From Chelydra serpentina (lineage: Eukaryota > Chordata > Testudines > Chelydridae), in contig JBAIAC010000059.1 in assembly GCA_037349315.1 (NCBI GenBank), positions 14,106,501 through 14,170,500 on the forward strand: DNA of 64,000 nucleotides. Direction: 5' to 3'. The notes below the pieces were generated by a model. It was given only the letters and a program-made list of their open reading frames with translations, had not been told where the DNA came from and searched no databases. Numbering within the stretch: the stretch's first letter is position 1; every line of letters begins with the position of its first letter. Shown here one piece after another: positions 49,101 to 55,238 of this stretch. Made by a program: the position numbers and the translations under genes.

Positions 49101-51081
49101 TTTCGAAGTCCATTCATTCTTCGAATTTGCTTATATATTTTGGAAGGCTTTGATTCTTTGTTCAATGTCCTCACAGAATTTTCTCCAGATTTCTTTTTTT
49201 GTGTTTTTGATAATTCTTTGTGCCACCACCTTACATCATTTATAATTCATTAAGTCGTTATTGTTCATTCTAATTTGTAATCCTTATTCCACCAGGATCC
49301 AGATTTCTAAATCTGGGGAAATTTGATGGTTTTATAGATGGCCAGATCAGCTGCTGCTGTAATTCCTTTTATTTCATTATTGAATTCTCCTAAGTTATCG
49401 CTTGTACCATTTCTGCATAAATTTGCATCACATTTATTCTTGAAAAAGCCCCAGTTAGTTTTTGGAAAATTCCAGCTAGGAACTCCTCTTTTGTTTTTGA
49501 CATTTTCTCAGCCTTGGTACTCAGTAAGTGTAGGGAAATGATCTCGTCCCATTCCATCTTCGTTATGAATTTTCAAGCTGCATCTGCTAGCTGATAGATT
49601 GAACACAAGCTTACTTATTAGCCATGTTTCTTGCACCCATATTACATTAGGCTTTTTTGACATTCCAAAGATGATTTAAATTCCTGTCCATGCATTATTA
49701 AAATATGCACATTCAAGCTAATGATCATTAAGACCATGTTATTTAAGCTGTGTTATTGCCTTCATTTAAAATTGCATGAATGTGATCTATTGAGATATTT
49801 ATGTGATCTTTAGATATTTTTTTGCCTTTTTTGCTATGATTTTAATCCTTTCATTTCCCTCCCCCCCATCTGCAACATGCAGTTTATTGCTTCCATAATG
49901 AGCACTATAAACTTCTCTTCACCTACATCAATACATCAAACGCCCTGCCCCACCCCACCCCTTCTCCCAAGTCCCCACCTCTTCCCACCCCCTACCCCTT
50001 CCCCGCCTCATTCCACCCCCTCCCCTGAGCGCGCCCCATCCCCGCTCCTCCCCCTTCTTCCCAGAGCCTCCTGCACACTGCAAAACAACTGCGGTGGGCG
50101 ATAGGCGCTGGGAGCGGGGGGAAAAGAGTTGAGCGGTAGGGCCACCGGCAGGCAAGAAGTCCTGGGTAGGGGGGAGCCGGCTGCCACTGGGTGCTAAGCA
50201 CTGACTAATTTTTTTCTATGGGTGCTCCAGCCCTGGAGTGCCCATGGAATCAGCACCTATGCCCCCCGCCCCTTATCAGTTTCAGTGTTCAGCCTCCTAT
50301 CAGTTAGGGGTCAGCCGCAACCTTACACCCAACCTGCTCCTACAGCCTAGCCTCACTGGCTTCAGCCAGATGCCAGCATGCAGCCCCATCCCCGCCCAAC
50401 CTAACCCCAACCCAGTCCAGCCCCTTCCCACCTGCAGCCTACAGCCAGCCAGTCCCCTTTCTGCTACAGACTGCTTCTTTTTATACTAACCAGCCTGCTC
50501 CTGCCCAGCTGAGCTTCATGATCAGTTAAGCGTGGCTCTCCTTCTGGGTGCAGCCAGCTAAGGTAATTGGCCTCTCAGGCCCACATTAACTCATTCAGGG
50601 CCCCTGTGAGGTTCAGACTCCATCACATCAATATAACCATAAAATATATCAGTGACATGTAAATGGAAAATATATAACTAACAGCAGAATGCAGCTGATT
50701 AATGAAATGGCCCTGGTGCTGAGGTCTTTATTTGTAATCTTTTTCTGACAACTGTGTCTATCTTTAGGCCCTAGACCCATCAGTCAAGAGATTAACACCC
50801 TGAAGATAGAGTGCATTACTAGAAACCCAAAGGCTGGTGAGGATGTGACATTTCACTGCTTTGTACATGGACGGACTATGGAGAGTACCTTTGTTTCTTG
50901 GTTTAAGGGAAAATACACTATTGAAGACGGAATAGAGAACAAAGACTGTGAGGATGAGTCTGGTTTTATTACTTCCGTAACTTTTAAACCTGAAGAACAG
51001 GACAAAGAATGCAAGATCAGATGTGAGGTTTTTACCGAAGAGGAATCCTTTGGGGATTCATACATTTTAAAACTTGCATAA
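19048..51081 (+). CDS. NCR3LG1: Gene A: B7-H6-like multi-Ig gene (whole gene, 11 exons)
   Basis: Eleven exons, each bounded by consensus AG and GT sites and all internal junctions in phase 1. Without the transmembrane exon the joined length is 2,787 bases, giving 928 residues plus stop: signal 1-25, V 26-143, C1 144-252, long C1 253-386, C1 387-490, 491-595, 596-699, 700-804, hinge-like 805-824, C1 825-928. Using the TM exon as last exon gives 291 residues. Mammalian B7-H6 is a membrane V-C1-TM ligand for NKp30 on NK cells; the V and first C1 here match it in key positions. The six C1-type domains after the TM exon are not part of known B7-H6. They could alternatively be a separate gene with an unseen first exon. 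No transcript evidence is available, so the joining is inferred. Confidence 0.75.
19124..20430. other. Gene A intron 1, 5' part
   Basis: GC-rich start (CpG-rich to about 19,660) suggesting that the promoter CpG island extends into the intron, then AT-rich sequence. No exon or repeat recognised. Confidence 0.45.
20432..20625. mobile_element. Harbinger-type MITE fragment
   Basis: Begins GGCTTGGTCTACGCTAGAG, like the GGCTTGTCTACA and GGCTAGGTCCACAC ends of the elements at 54,872 and 27,757. Internal ACACCGACCTAAG and GACAGCGCTATG are typical of this turtle family. The right end is missing. Confidence 0.55.
20626..21050. repeat. Low-copy tandem array built on CCCTTTAAATCGC / AGGGCTCC units
   Basis: Four to five diverged units, about 60-75 bases each, with the alternating motifs CCCTTTAAATC and GGGCTCCCGGC, between 20,670 and 20,940. 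A pyrimidine-rich tail follows. Part of an unclassified interspersed repeat. Confidence 0.55.
21051..22800. other. Gene A intron 1, part shared with gene B
   Basis: From about 21,440 it aligns in patches with gene B intron 1 (for example CCTTAGGGCTGGTTAT at 21,487 and 60,099; TTTCCAAAAATAGA at 22,729 against TTTCCAAAGATAGA at 61,033). No exon. Confidence 0.55.
22801..25318 (+). mobile_element. CR1 LINE, 2.5 kb, in gene A intron 1
   Basis: Truncated pol with an RT-to-C-terminus run: 24,159-24,779 is open and encodes [30 protein letters not shown] (the catalytic FADD motif reads FADN), [11 protein letters not shown] and [10 protein letters not shown]. It ends with the CR1 3' UTR at about 25,318. 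Gene B has an empty site: GGGAAGGGAGAA runs straight on at 61,101. The motif change and stops mean that it is inactive. Confidence 0.93.
25017..25193. mobile_element. hAT-type MITE inserted in the CR1 3' UTR
   Basis: Ends CAGTGGTTTTCAAC / GGGTTGAGAACTACTG, flanked by GGTGAGAC and GATTAGAC, an imperfect 8-bp duplication of CR1 sequence (GGTTAGAC). Same family as 12,594-12,710. Confidence 0.85.
25500..25641 (+). repeat. MIR-like SINE
   Basis: Carries GGACAAGTCATTCAGTCTCT, CCCCATGGGTAAAATGAGG and ATAATAGCACTTCCTTACCTC, the typical MIR/CORE-SINE core. The same copy is in gene B intron 1 (61,262-61,402), so it predates the duplication. Confidence 0.8.
25647..26457. mobile_element. Solo LTR, 811 bp, in gene A intron 1
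   Basis: Begins TGTCATAAATATGAAGGG and ends GGGAACCCTGACA, with a perfect 5-bp target duplication AGGGT (25,642-25,646; 26,458-26,462). An AATAAAATCC poly(A)-type signal lies near 26,106. Gene B shows the empty site at about 61,402. No retroviral coding sequence is present. Confidence 0.92.
26476..26503. repeat. (GGAT)n microsatellite
   Basis: About six GGAT units. Gene B has only one or two at the same place (61,427). Confidence 0.9.
26877..27230 (+). CDS. NCR3LG1: Gene A exon 2: IgV domain, B7-H6-like
   Basis: 118 codons between AAG|AA and GTTG|GTAAGT, phase 1 on both sides. The V-set signature is complete: first cysteine in [10 protein letters not shown], tryptophan in VTWYLKT, second cysteine in [12 protein letters not shown], and a G strand TAVLEV. 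Compared with mammalian B7-H6 it shares the LNDNISIPC type of B strand with an N-glycosylation sequon (NIS), the V(F)TF strand before the C'' region, '[21 protein letters not shown]' against the family's 'sGDASLRLPgIQLEEAGeY' pattern, and 'VTPxxAQGT'. The front sheet of this domain binds NKp30 in mammals, so this is the likely receptor-binding domain. 354 bases, the same as gene B. An alternative such as another B7 family member is less likely. Confidence 0.92.
27757..28049. mobile_element. Harbinger-type MITE, 293 bp, in gene A intron 2
   Basis: Ends GGCTAGGTCCACACTA / AGTGTAGACCAGCCC, TTA target duplication (27,754-27,756; 28,050-28,052), inner palindromic GATCGATTTATCGCG. The empty site in gene B is at about 62,697 (ATCCTCAGACTTG). 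Same family as 54,872-55,161. Confidence 0.92.
28376..28702 (+). CDS. NCR3LG1: Gene A exon 3: membrane-proximal IgC1 domain, B7-H6-like
   Basis: 109 codons, TACAG|CT to ACAG|GTATCC, phase 1. Canonical C1 pattern: [19 protein letters not shown] (first cysteine and tryptophan), then the paired cysteine in [10 protein letters not shown]. The run [12 protein letters not shown] is nearly the same as in mammalian B7-H6 and holds an N-glycosylation site (NVT). The same exon in gene B (63,077-63,403) is the same length and about nine-tenths identical. It may splice to the TM exon at 29,445 (membrane form) or directly to the C1 exon at 30,467; both joins keep the frame. Confidence 0.93.
29445..29563 (+). 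CDS. NCR3LG1: Gene A exon 4: transmembrane segment with short cytoplasmic tail
   Basis: Acceptor TTCACAG|CC. Encodes a short extracellular stalk (APRSDSS), a 23-24-residue hydrophobic helix ([22 protein letters not shown], with a small-xxx-small GAIIG motif) and a basic tail MYDKYFKK. A consensus donor (AAAAA|GTAAGT form) lies after 29,555, phase 1, and would allow splicing. If it is not used, the frame ends two codons later (SK, then TAG at 29,561-29,563), and a perfect AATAAA follows at 29,605. The tail is 7-9 residues, with no tyrosine motif like those in mammalian B7-H6, so a membrane form would lack signalling. If it is spliced to 30,467, the later Ig domains would lie in the cytosol, which is implausible; terminal use or skipping is expected. 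Confidence 0.85.
29605..29610 (+). terminator. Poly(A) signal for the putative membrane isoform
   Basis: Exact AATAAA, 42 bases after the TAG that ends exon 4 read through its donor. Confidence 0.55.
30467..30868 (+). CDS. Gene A exon 5: long, divergent C1-type domain
   Basis: 134 codons, TTGCAG|TT to ATAG|GTAAGC, phase 1. The two core cysteines are in [12 protein letters not shown] and [10 protein letters not shown], but the usual tryptophan after the first is replaced (IAFFLRK). The domain is about 30 residues longer than a normal C1. Extra sequence sits between the C and E strands ([16 protein letters not shown], with a third cysteine) and before the G strand ([17 protein letters not shown]). 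It fits the frame whether preceded by exon 3 (codon GTT) or exon 4 (ATT). I do not recognise a close known relative. Confidence 0.82.
30926..32005 (-). mobile_element. CR1 LINE 3' fragment (divergent subfamily) in gene A intron 5
   Basis: Minus-strand frames encode [54 protein letters not shown] and, further 5', [26 protein letters not shown]. The 3' UTR end is at about 30,926. Stops throughout. Confidence 0.9.
32325..32416 (-). repeat. Penelope-like element end fragment
   Basis: GTACTAACCCACGAAAGC...CTCTAAGGTGCTACAAGTTT, almost identical to the right arm of the palindrome at 3,061-3,253, including its TTTTCTTTCTTATTTTCATT tail. Confidence 0.85.
32605..33110 (-). mobile_element. Penelope-like element 3' end, with a second end copy
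   Basis: 32,605-32,822 is the reverse of the element's 3' region at 54,590-54,880 (TTAGTCTCTGAGGTGCC, AAGCTTATGCC, the GCACATG/ATATATTC box, GTGCTAACAAGCC). A further end copy at 32,830-32,920 and a repeat of the 'GTGCTAACAAGGCCAATGCAATC' segment follow to about 33,110. Confidence 0.8.
33111..33754. other. Gene A intron 5 sequence, nothing recognised
   Basis: AT-rich, no open frame, no repeat that I can name. Confidence 0.4.
33755..34285 (+). mobile_element. CR1 LINE 3' end
   Basis: Encodes [40 protein letters not shown] and [11 protein letters not shown], then the CR1 3' UTR with GGATACTGGGCTGGATGGACC and CCAGTATGGCCATTCTTATG. Confidence 0.9.
34452..34763 (+). CDS. Gene A exon 6: canonical C1 domain
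   Basis: 104 codons, TTTCTAG|CC to TTAA|GTAAGT, phase 1. Standard pattern: [21 protein letters not shown] (cysteine, SP turn, tryptophan), [11 protein letters not shown] as the E-F part, and [11 protein letters not shown] with the second cysteine. The style ([13 protein letters not shown]) is like the C1 domains of SIRP and tapasin-related proteins, a family resemblance rather than an assignment. It joins exon 5 through GCC (Ala) and exon 7 through ACA (Thr). Exons 6, 8 and 9 share length and strand pattern and probably arose by exon duplication. Confidence 0.87.
35538..36223. mobile_element. Solo LTR, 686 bp, in gene A intron 6
   Basis: Starts TGTAACGGTCAGTTGG, ends CACCCCGCTACA, and is flanked by a perfect 5-bp duplication GTGGC (35,533-35,537; 36,224-36,228). 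No internal coding region; the frames in it are spurious. Confidence 0.9.
36270..36297. repeat. (TA)n microsatellite
   Basis: Alternating TA tract that flanks the hAT element on its left. Confidence 0.9.
36298..37942 (-). mobile_element. hAT-type element with long terminal inverted repeats and transposase remnant
   Basis: Outer ends GGGCTGTCAAGCC... / ...AATCAACAGCCC. Inversion extends several hundred bases inwards (for example CAGACAAACAAGTTTGTTTAC at 36,668 and GTAAACAAACTTGTTTGTC at 37,494). The minus strand at 37,263-37,024 and on to about 36,900 encodes a hAT transposase piece: [36 protein letters not shown], then [15 protein letters not shown]. It lies in TA-repeat DNA (36,276-36,297 on the left, TAATATATA on the right). 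Non-autonomous. Confidence 0.8.
37951..38118. repeat. Long inverted repeat with about 80-bp arms
   Basis: Arm 1 (37,951 to about 38,030, starting AAAAATAGCACATCCTG) and arm 2 (38,036-38,118, ending CAGGATGTGCCATTTTTT) are complementary with only a few mismatches, around the centre TTTTAGATATATAAAA. It sits 250 bases before exon 7 and next to the hAT element. No match to a named repeat that I know. Confidence 0.9.
38373..38687 (+). CDS. Gene A exon 7: C1-type domain with a shifted second cysteine
   Basis: 105 codons, TTTGCAG|CA to AAAAG|GTGACT, phase 1. First cysteine and tryptophan in [20 protein letters not shown]. The place of the second core cysteine is isoleucine (EFTIEVIH) and a cysteine follows the histidine (VIHCNRTT). 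Further cysteines at NIVCEP and AECQVRW make four in all, so the disulphide pattern must differ from a standard C1. NRT is a glycosylation sequon. A close copy survives in pseudogene P at 9,885-10,171, where the same unusual cysteines are kept. Confidence 0.86.
39186..39290. repeat. Palindromic MITE fragment (AATTTCAAA...CCTAAATCC type)
   Basis: TTGAGAATTTCAAAACC and the complementary GGCAAATTTAACAATCTCA at its ends. Related pieces are at 41,137-41,335 and 44,150-44,228. Confidence 0.45.
39291..40574. other. Gene A intron 7 sequence
   Basis: Pyrimidine-rich block (39,530-39,960) that is open in several frames by composition; no domain recognised and no clear transposon ends. Confidence 0.4.
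40575..40886 (+). CDS. Gene A exon 8: C1-type domain lacking the second core cysteine
   Basis: 104 codons, TTGCAG|AT to CCAG|GTATGT, phase 1. [23 protein letters not shown] gives the B and C strands with cysteine and tryptophan, and [12 protein letters not shown] the E strand. The F strand reads [11 protein letters not shown], with valine where C1 domains have cysteine, leaving the first cysteine unpaired inside this domain. Otherwise it is the most typical C1 of the set, including the xVxH motif. It joins exon 7 through GAT (Asp) and exon 9 through GCA (Ala). Confidence 0.87.
41137..41335. repeat. Palindromic MITE fragment
   Basis: GGGCCAGAGTTTCAAAGG at the left and CCTTTGGTAG at the right, with internal GCACCTAAAGATG/CATCTTTGAGCACC-type inversion. 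Confidence 0.45.
41959..42575. mobile_element. hAT-type MITE, 617 bp, in gene A intron 8
   Basis: Ends TAGGGACCTACCAAATGCATGG / CATGAATTTGATAGGGCCCTA, with 8-bp flanks CGGATGGG (41,951-41,958) and CAGATGGG (42,576-42,583). Its inside is a GC-rich palindrome built on GAGCTGGGCAGCTGG / CCAGCCACCCAGCTC. Confidence 0.85.
42952..43266 (+). CDS. Gene A exon 9: C1-type domain with a shifted first cysteine
   Basis: 105 codons, TTTTTAG|CA to AATG|GTAAGT, phase 1. The B strand reads [23 protein letters not shown]: valine occupies the usual cysteine position and a cysteine lies two residues earlier. The F strand is normal ([10 protein letters not shown]), with one more cysteine in NSCTEKMF. Sequons NET and NAS are present. 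The donor is only 28 bases from the left end of a solo LTR. Confidence 0.86.
43295..44061. mobile_element. Solo LTR-like element in gene A intron 9
   Basis: Inverted ends TGTGATGGG / CCCATCACA enclosing 767 bases of LTR-like composition. I do not see a clear target duplication, so the limits are provisional. Confidence 0.65.
44150..44228. repeat. Palindromic MITE fragment
   Basis: GGCCAGATTTTAAAAGTATTTAGGC and its complement-like AAAATACCTTGAAAATCTGCC. Confidence 0.5.
44753..44812 (+). CDS. Gene A exon 10: 20-codon hinge-like exon
   Basis: Acceptor CTACTTTACAG|AT and donor TTGA|GTGAGT, 60 bases, phase 1 like all neighbours. It encodes [20 protein letters not shown]: no cysteine, rich in Ser/Thr, one Pro, and an N-glycosylation sequon (NHT). 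It is too short for a domain and sits between C1 exons 9 and 11, as separate hinge exons do in immunoglobulin heavy chains. The acceptor and surrounding intron are conserved in pseudogene P (11,160-11,275), which supports a real exon. If it is skipped the frame is still kept. Confidence 0.7.
45165..45850. repeat. LTR-like fragment related to 43,295-44,061
   Basis: Blocks such as ACTATAACCAGCAG followed by GGCTCCTTCCTATTCAGCC match the 43.3-kb element (ATTATAAACAGCAG...GAGCCTCTTCCTACTTGGCC). Ends not resolved. Confidence 0.5.
46080..49750 (-). mobile_element. Decayed LINE with reverse transcriptase and RNase H (I/Jockey group)
   Basis: On the minus strand, in the expected order: a pre-RT part (49,174-48,986: [15 protein letters not shown]), the RT start (48,142-47,954: [37 protein letters not shown]), an RT C-terminal linker around 47,270-47,050 ([25 protein letters not shown]), and an RNase H piece (46,618-46,376: [27 protein letters not shown]). 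That domain order is typical of I- and Jockey-group LINEs, not CR1. Many stops and frameshifts. A solo LTR is nested at 48,198-48,760. It lies in gene A intron 10. Confidence 0.75.
48198..48760. mobile_element. Solo LTR, 563 bp, nested in the RNase H LINE
   Basis: Starts TGTGACGAACTAGG and ends ACTCCGTGACA, with a near 5-bp duplication AGAAC/ATAAC. An AATAAACC poly(A)-type signal lies near 48,671. Confidence 0.8.
49751..50095. other. Gene A intron 10, C-rich low-complexity stretch
   Basis: A C/T-rich run (49,935-50,065) without coding sense. Nothing else recognised. Confidence 0.4.
50096..50268. mobile_element. MITE related to 17,513-17,750
   Basis: GCGATAGGCGCTGGGAG at the left and AATCAGCACCTATGCC at the right, with the shared internal CTATGGGTGCTCCAGCCC. 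Confidence 0.65.
50768..51081 (+). CDS. Gene A exon 11: terminal C1-type domain with stop
   Basis: Acceptor ATCTTTAG|GC, phase 1, joining exon 10 through AGC (Ser). It encodes 104 residues and ends at TAA (51,079-51,081) directly after the G strand (YILKLA). There is therefore no transmembrane segment and no tail such as the secretory piece of IgM: the long product is predicted to be secreted. Core cysteines are in [10 protein letters not shown] and KIRCEVF, tryptophan in FVSWFKGKY; two more cysteines are in IECITR and NKDCEDE. A copy with a well-kept C-terminal half exists in pseudogene P (12,586-13,010). Confidence 0.88.
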
Positions 51082-51189
51082 TCTCCCTTCCGTGAAGAAT
51101 GTGGCCATCAAACAGCAACTCTATTTCAGTGCTTCAAGGGTTCAGTGAAGTTACCCCCCATTTTAAAAAAAAGCATTTAATTTTCAGGA

Positions 51190-51195
51190 ATTAAA
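51190..51195 (+). terminator. Possible poly(A) signal of the long isoform
   Basis: ATTAAA, the common variant, about 110 bases after the stop. Other candidates are an ATTAAA near 51,414 and AATAAA at 52,340 and 52,373. Confidence 0.4.
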
Positions 51196-52655
51196 ACTTT
51201 ATCCGCGTATACAAATACACTACTCAGGAAAACCAGGGTTTGAGAAATTATGGACTGTTCAGGACCCAAGTTTTTCCGCAGGATTGAAGTTGTCTAGACC
51301 ACTTTTCCCCCATTTCGAGTATTTTTACTTTGATTTCTTGGCCAGAAACTGTAATGATCCTATGATAAAAGAACTAAGGAAAATGGTTTTAACACCAGCA
51401 GAGTGAATCCCTGATTAAAATGCATATTCACCAAGACTTGGAAAAATTATGAAATATTTTTTAAACTTTATTAGTATCTTGGAAGGTTTTTATTGTAACA
51501 ATAAGGAAACATAGTCTGGGAGTGAATTTGAAGAAAATCTCTTGGCTATAACTAAAGGGCAACTACTTCTATGTTCATTCCTTCATTAAGATATTTTCAC
51601 TGTATAATGTAAATTACCCAGAAAGATATGTGTAAACTTCCACAAATTCTTGAAAACATTCCTTTATATTGTCTTAAAGTAGAGATAAGCATTGACACTA
51701 TATTTGAAGAAATTAAGGAACTCTGGTAATGTGTTTATGACTTGATTTTTAATGGTGCTGAGCACACACTGCTTTCATTGACTTCTGTCCTGAATTTAGC
51801 AGGTGAGGAAGATTGGAAATCAATCTTATTAAAGATTTTGTATATTCAGAATCATGAATAACTTCAGTGGGCACTGTGAGGGTTTAGCCCTTTGAAAAAT
51901 CAACCTGTTATTGTTCTTAGATTTATTAAACCTTTCAGAAGACCACCTGAAGTATAGTCTTCGCTGCTAGTATTCTAAAGGAAAACTAAGTCAGATGGAC
52001 GTTACACATTCTTTGTTCCTGCATCTGCTTTTATACCACACATATTTATGGTGCTATATTGTAATATGAAACACAATGATGGTGCTTTAAAGTCTGCAAA
52101 ATAACATACTGTATGAAATGGTGGAAAAAAGTCCTTGCAGGGTGATTTCTTACAAATGCTCATGATGCCACCAGAATATTATAGATTGCAAAGGAGCTAG
52201 TGAAACATTTTAGCCCCACGTTCCAGGGCTATAAAGTGAAGTTGAATAGTTTTAGCTTGCATATACCATTAAAGAGTCACTCTACCTTTCAAGCACCATG
52301 TACACGAAGCAGAAATTCATTAAAATAGGAAATAATTTAAATAAAAATGTGTATTTTCCACCCCAATGATCCAATAAAATGGAACAGACCAAAAGTCACA
52401 AGAGAATCTTAAGAGCACTCGAGCTTGTCTAAATATAAAAGTTTAGCGTAACATGCGACATTGAAGTAAAATATAACCTTTACACCAGTGCAGAATTACT
52501 CAGGATGGGCATCGGAGTAATTTAAATTGGTCGATATCCAGAGAACCCTCAAGAGGAGAAAACTTGCGTGTGGACACACAGCAGTTCTTGCCAATACAAA
52601 GACAGTTCTAAAAGAGGAATGTTTGCATGTAGACCGGGCCTCAGTTTACCTGTAC
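51196..52655. other. 3' flank of gene A, non-coding
   Basis: AT-rich, without recognised repeats until the Penelope region; may include 3' UTR. Confidence 0.4.
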
Positions 52656-52691
52656 AGGTTTCAGTGTAGTAGCCGTGTTAGTCTGTGTCGG

Positions 52692-52867
52692 CAAAAAGAA
52701 AACAAGAAAAATACCTGCGGCACCTTAGAGACTAACAAATTTATTTCAGCATAAGCTTTCGTGGGTTAAGAACCCACTTCATCGGATGCATCCGGATGAA
52801 GTGGGTTCTGAAATAAATTTGTTAGTCTCTAAGGTGCCGCAGGTATTTTTCTTGTTTTCTTTTTGCC
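52692..52867. repeat. Inverted repeat of Penelope-like element ends
   Basis: CAAAAAGAAAACAAGAAAAA...ACTAACAAATTTATTTCAG (52,692-52,750) is repeated in reverse at 52,808-52,867. The left arm keeps an extra GCATAAGCTTTCGTGGG segment which the right arm lacks. Confidence 0.9.
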
Positions 52868-54871
52868 TGTACAGTCATAGGTAAATTCCAGACAAGATTT
52901 TGCCTCTTCCTTATGATTTCTAGTTACCTATGGTGAATTCTGCAGGCTTCAGATAATTATTTTATGCTAAATTATCCACCATTAATACAATTATTGACGT
53001 TAATCCTACAAGGTGTATAAATATGTTACCAATCAGGGGTTTTTTTTGGTTGACATTCCCTATCAAAATCAGCTATCACTTTAGAGAATTTGTGGGGCAA
53101 TTCACAAACCACTGACTTCTCCCTGAGCCCTTATCAGTCTGCATCCCACCTGAGAAATTTGCTAACTTTTCCTACACCAGACATCCATTATCTCCTCTCT
53201 ATTGTGAATTTCTATCCCTTTGCCTCTACACCAACATTCCACACAAAGATGGACTACAAGCCACCAGGAACAGTATCCCCGATAATGTCACGGCAAACCT
53301 GGTGGCTGAACTTTGTTACTTTGTCCTCACCCACAACTGTTTCAGATTTGGGGACAATTTATACCTTCAAGTCAGTGGGACTGCTATGGATACCCGCATG
53401 GCCCCACAGTATGCCAACATTTTTATGCCTGACTTAGAACAACACTTCCTTAGCTCTCGTCCCCTAGCGCCCCTAATCCACTTGCACTACATTGATGACA
53501 TCTTCATCATCTGGACCCATGGGAAGGAGGCCCTTGAATAATTCCACCAGGATTTCAACAATTTCTACCCCATCATCAACCTCAGCCTGGACCAGTCCAC
53601 ACAAGAGATCCACTTCCTGGACACTACAGTGCAAATAAGTGATGCTCACATAAACACCACCCTATACCAGAAACCTACTGAATGCTATACTTACCTACAT
53701 GCCTCCAGCTTTCATCCAGACCACATCACACTATCCATTGTCTGCAGCCAAGGTCTAAGATACAACTGCATTTGCTCCAATCCCTCAGACAGAGACAAAT
53801 ACCTACAGGATCTCTGTGAAGCATTCTTAAAACTACAATACCCACCTGGTGAAGTGAAGAAACACATTGACAGAGCCAGAAGGGTACCCAGAAGTCACCT
53901 ACTACAGGACAGGCCCAACAAAGAAAGTAACAGAACGCCACTAGCTGTCATCTACAGCCCCCAGCTAAAACCTCTCCAGCACATCATCAAGGATCTACAA
54001 CCTATCCTGAAGGATGATCCCTCACTCTCACAGACCTTGGGAGACAGGCCAGTCCTCGCTTACAGACAGTCCCCCAACCTGAAGCAAATACTCACCAGAA
54101 ACTACACACCACACAACAAACACACGAACCCAGGAACCTATCCCTGCAATAAACCCTGTTGCCAACTCTGTCCGTATATCTATTCAAGGGACACCATCAT
54201 AGGACCTAATCACATCAGCCACACCATCAGGGGCTAGTTCACCTGCCCATCTACCAATGTGATATGTGCCAGCAGTGCCCTTCTGCCATGTACATTGACC
54301 AAACCGGTCAGTCTCTACGCAAAAGAATACATGGACACAAATCAGACATCAAGAATCGTAACATTCAAAAACCAGTAGGAGAACACTTCAATCTCCCTGG
54401 ACACTCAATAACAGACTTAAAAGTGGCAATTCTTCAACAAAAAAAACTTCAAAAACAGACTCCAATGAGAAACTGCAGAACTGGAATTAATTTGAAAACT
54501 GGACACCATCAAATTAGGCCTGAATAAAGACTGGGAGTGGAAGGATCACTACAGAAACTAATTTTCCCTCTGCTGATACTCACACCTTCTTGTCAACTGT
54601 TTGAAATGGGCCACCCTGATTGCATTGGCCTTGTTAGCACTACAAAAGTAATTTTCCCTCCCTTGGTATTCACCCCTTCTTGTCAACTGTTGTGAATAGG
54701 CCACTTCCACCTAAATTGAATTGGCTCGTTAGCACTGACCTCCCACTTGGTAAGGCAACTCCCATCTTTTTATGTGCTATGATATATATTCTGCTTACTG
54801 TATTTTTCACTCCATGCATCTGATGAAGTGGGTTTTAGCCCACAAAAGCTTATGCCCAAATAAATTTGTTA

Positions 54872-55161
54872 GGGCTTGTCTACATTACCCGCAGGATCGA
54901 TGGGCAGTGATTGATCCAGGGTGTGTGTGTCGATTTATCGCGTCTGGTCTAGATGCGATAAATTGACTGCCGAGCACTCTCCTGTCGACTCCAGTACTCC
55001 ACCAGAGCGAGAAGCGTAGGCGGAGTCAACGGGAGCATCAGCGGCGGTGAAGATTCCGTGGTGAGTAGATCTAAGTATGTCGACTTCAGCTACGTTATTC
55101 ACGTAGCTGAAGTTACGTAACTTAGATCGATTTTCCCCTCCTCCCTAGTGTAGACCAGGCC
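54872..55161. mobile_element. Harbinger-type MITE, 290 bp, nested in the Penelope-like element
   Basis: Ends GGGCTTGTCTACA / TGTAGACCAGGCC, TTA target duplication (54,869-54,871; 55,162-55,164), internal CGATTTATCGCGTC as in 27,757-28,049. Confidence 0.92.
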
Positions 55162-55238
55162 TTAGTCTCTAAGGTGCCACAAGGACTCCTCATTGTTTTT
55201 GCTGATACAGACTAACACAGCTACCACTCTAAAATCTG

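Larger units (their letters stand above)
52656..55238 (+). mobile_element. Penelope-like retroelement, RT and GIY-YIG endonuclease remains
   Basis: Begins with an inverted pair of element ends (52,692-52,867). The RT follows in pieces: LYTNIPHKDG-like text near 53,230, then SGTAMDTRMAPQYANIFM and LHYIDDIFIIW (YIDD catalytic motif near 53,488), then FLDTTVQIS, LYQKPTECYTYLH and SFHPDHITLSI (to 54,237). The endonuclease part (54,264-54,527) has MYIDQTGQSLRKRIHGHKSD and VGEHFNLPGHS. An in-frame TAA at 53,539 and frame changes near 53,300 and 54,240 mean that it is dead. The 3' end (GACTAACACAGCTACCAC, 55,211) is split off by a Harbinger MITE. Confidence 0.93.

Noticed and set aside
53629..54237. 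A 202-codon frame that could be read as a host gene
   Set aside because: It continues the Penelope-type reverse transcriptase in the same frame as the YIDD part, separated only by one stop.
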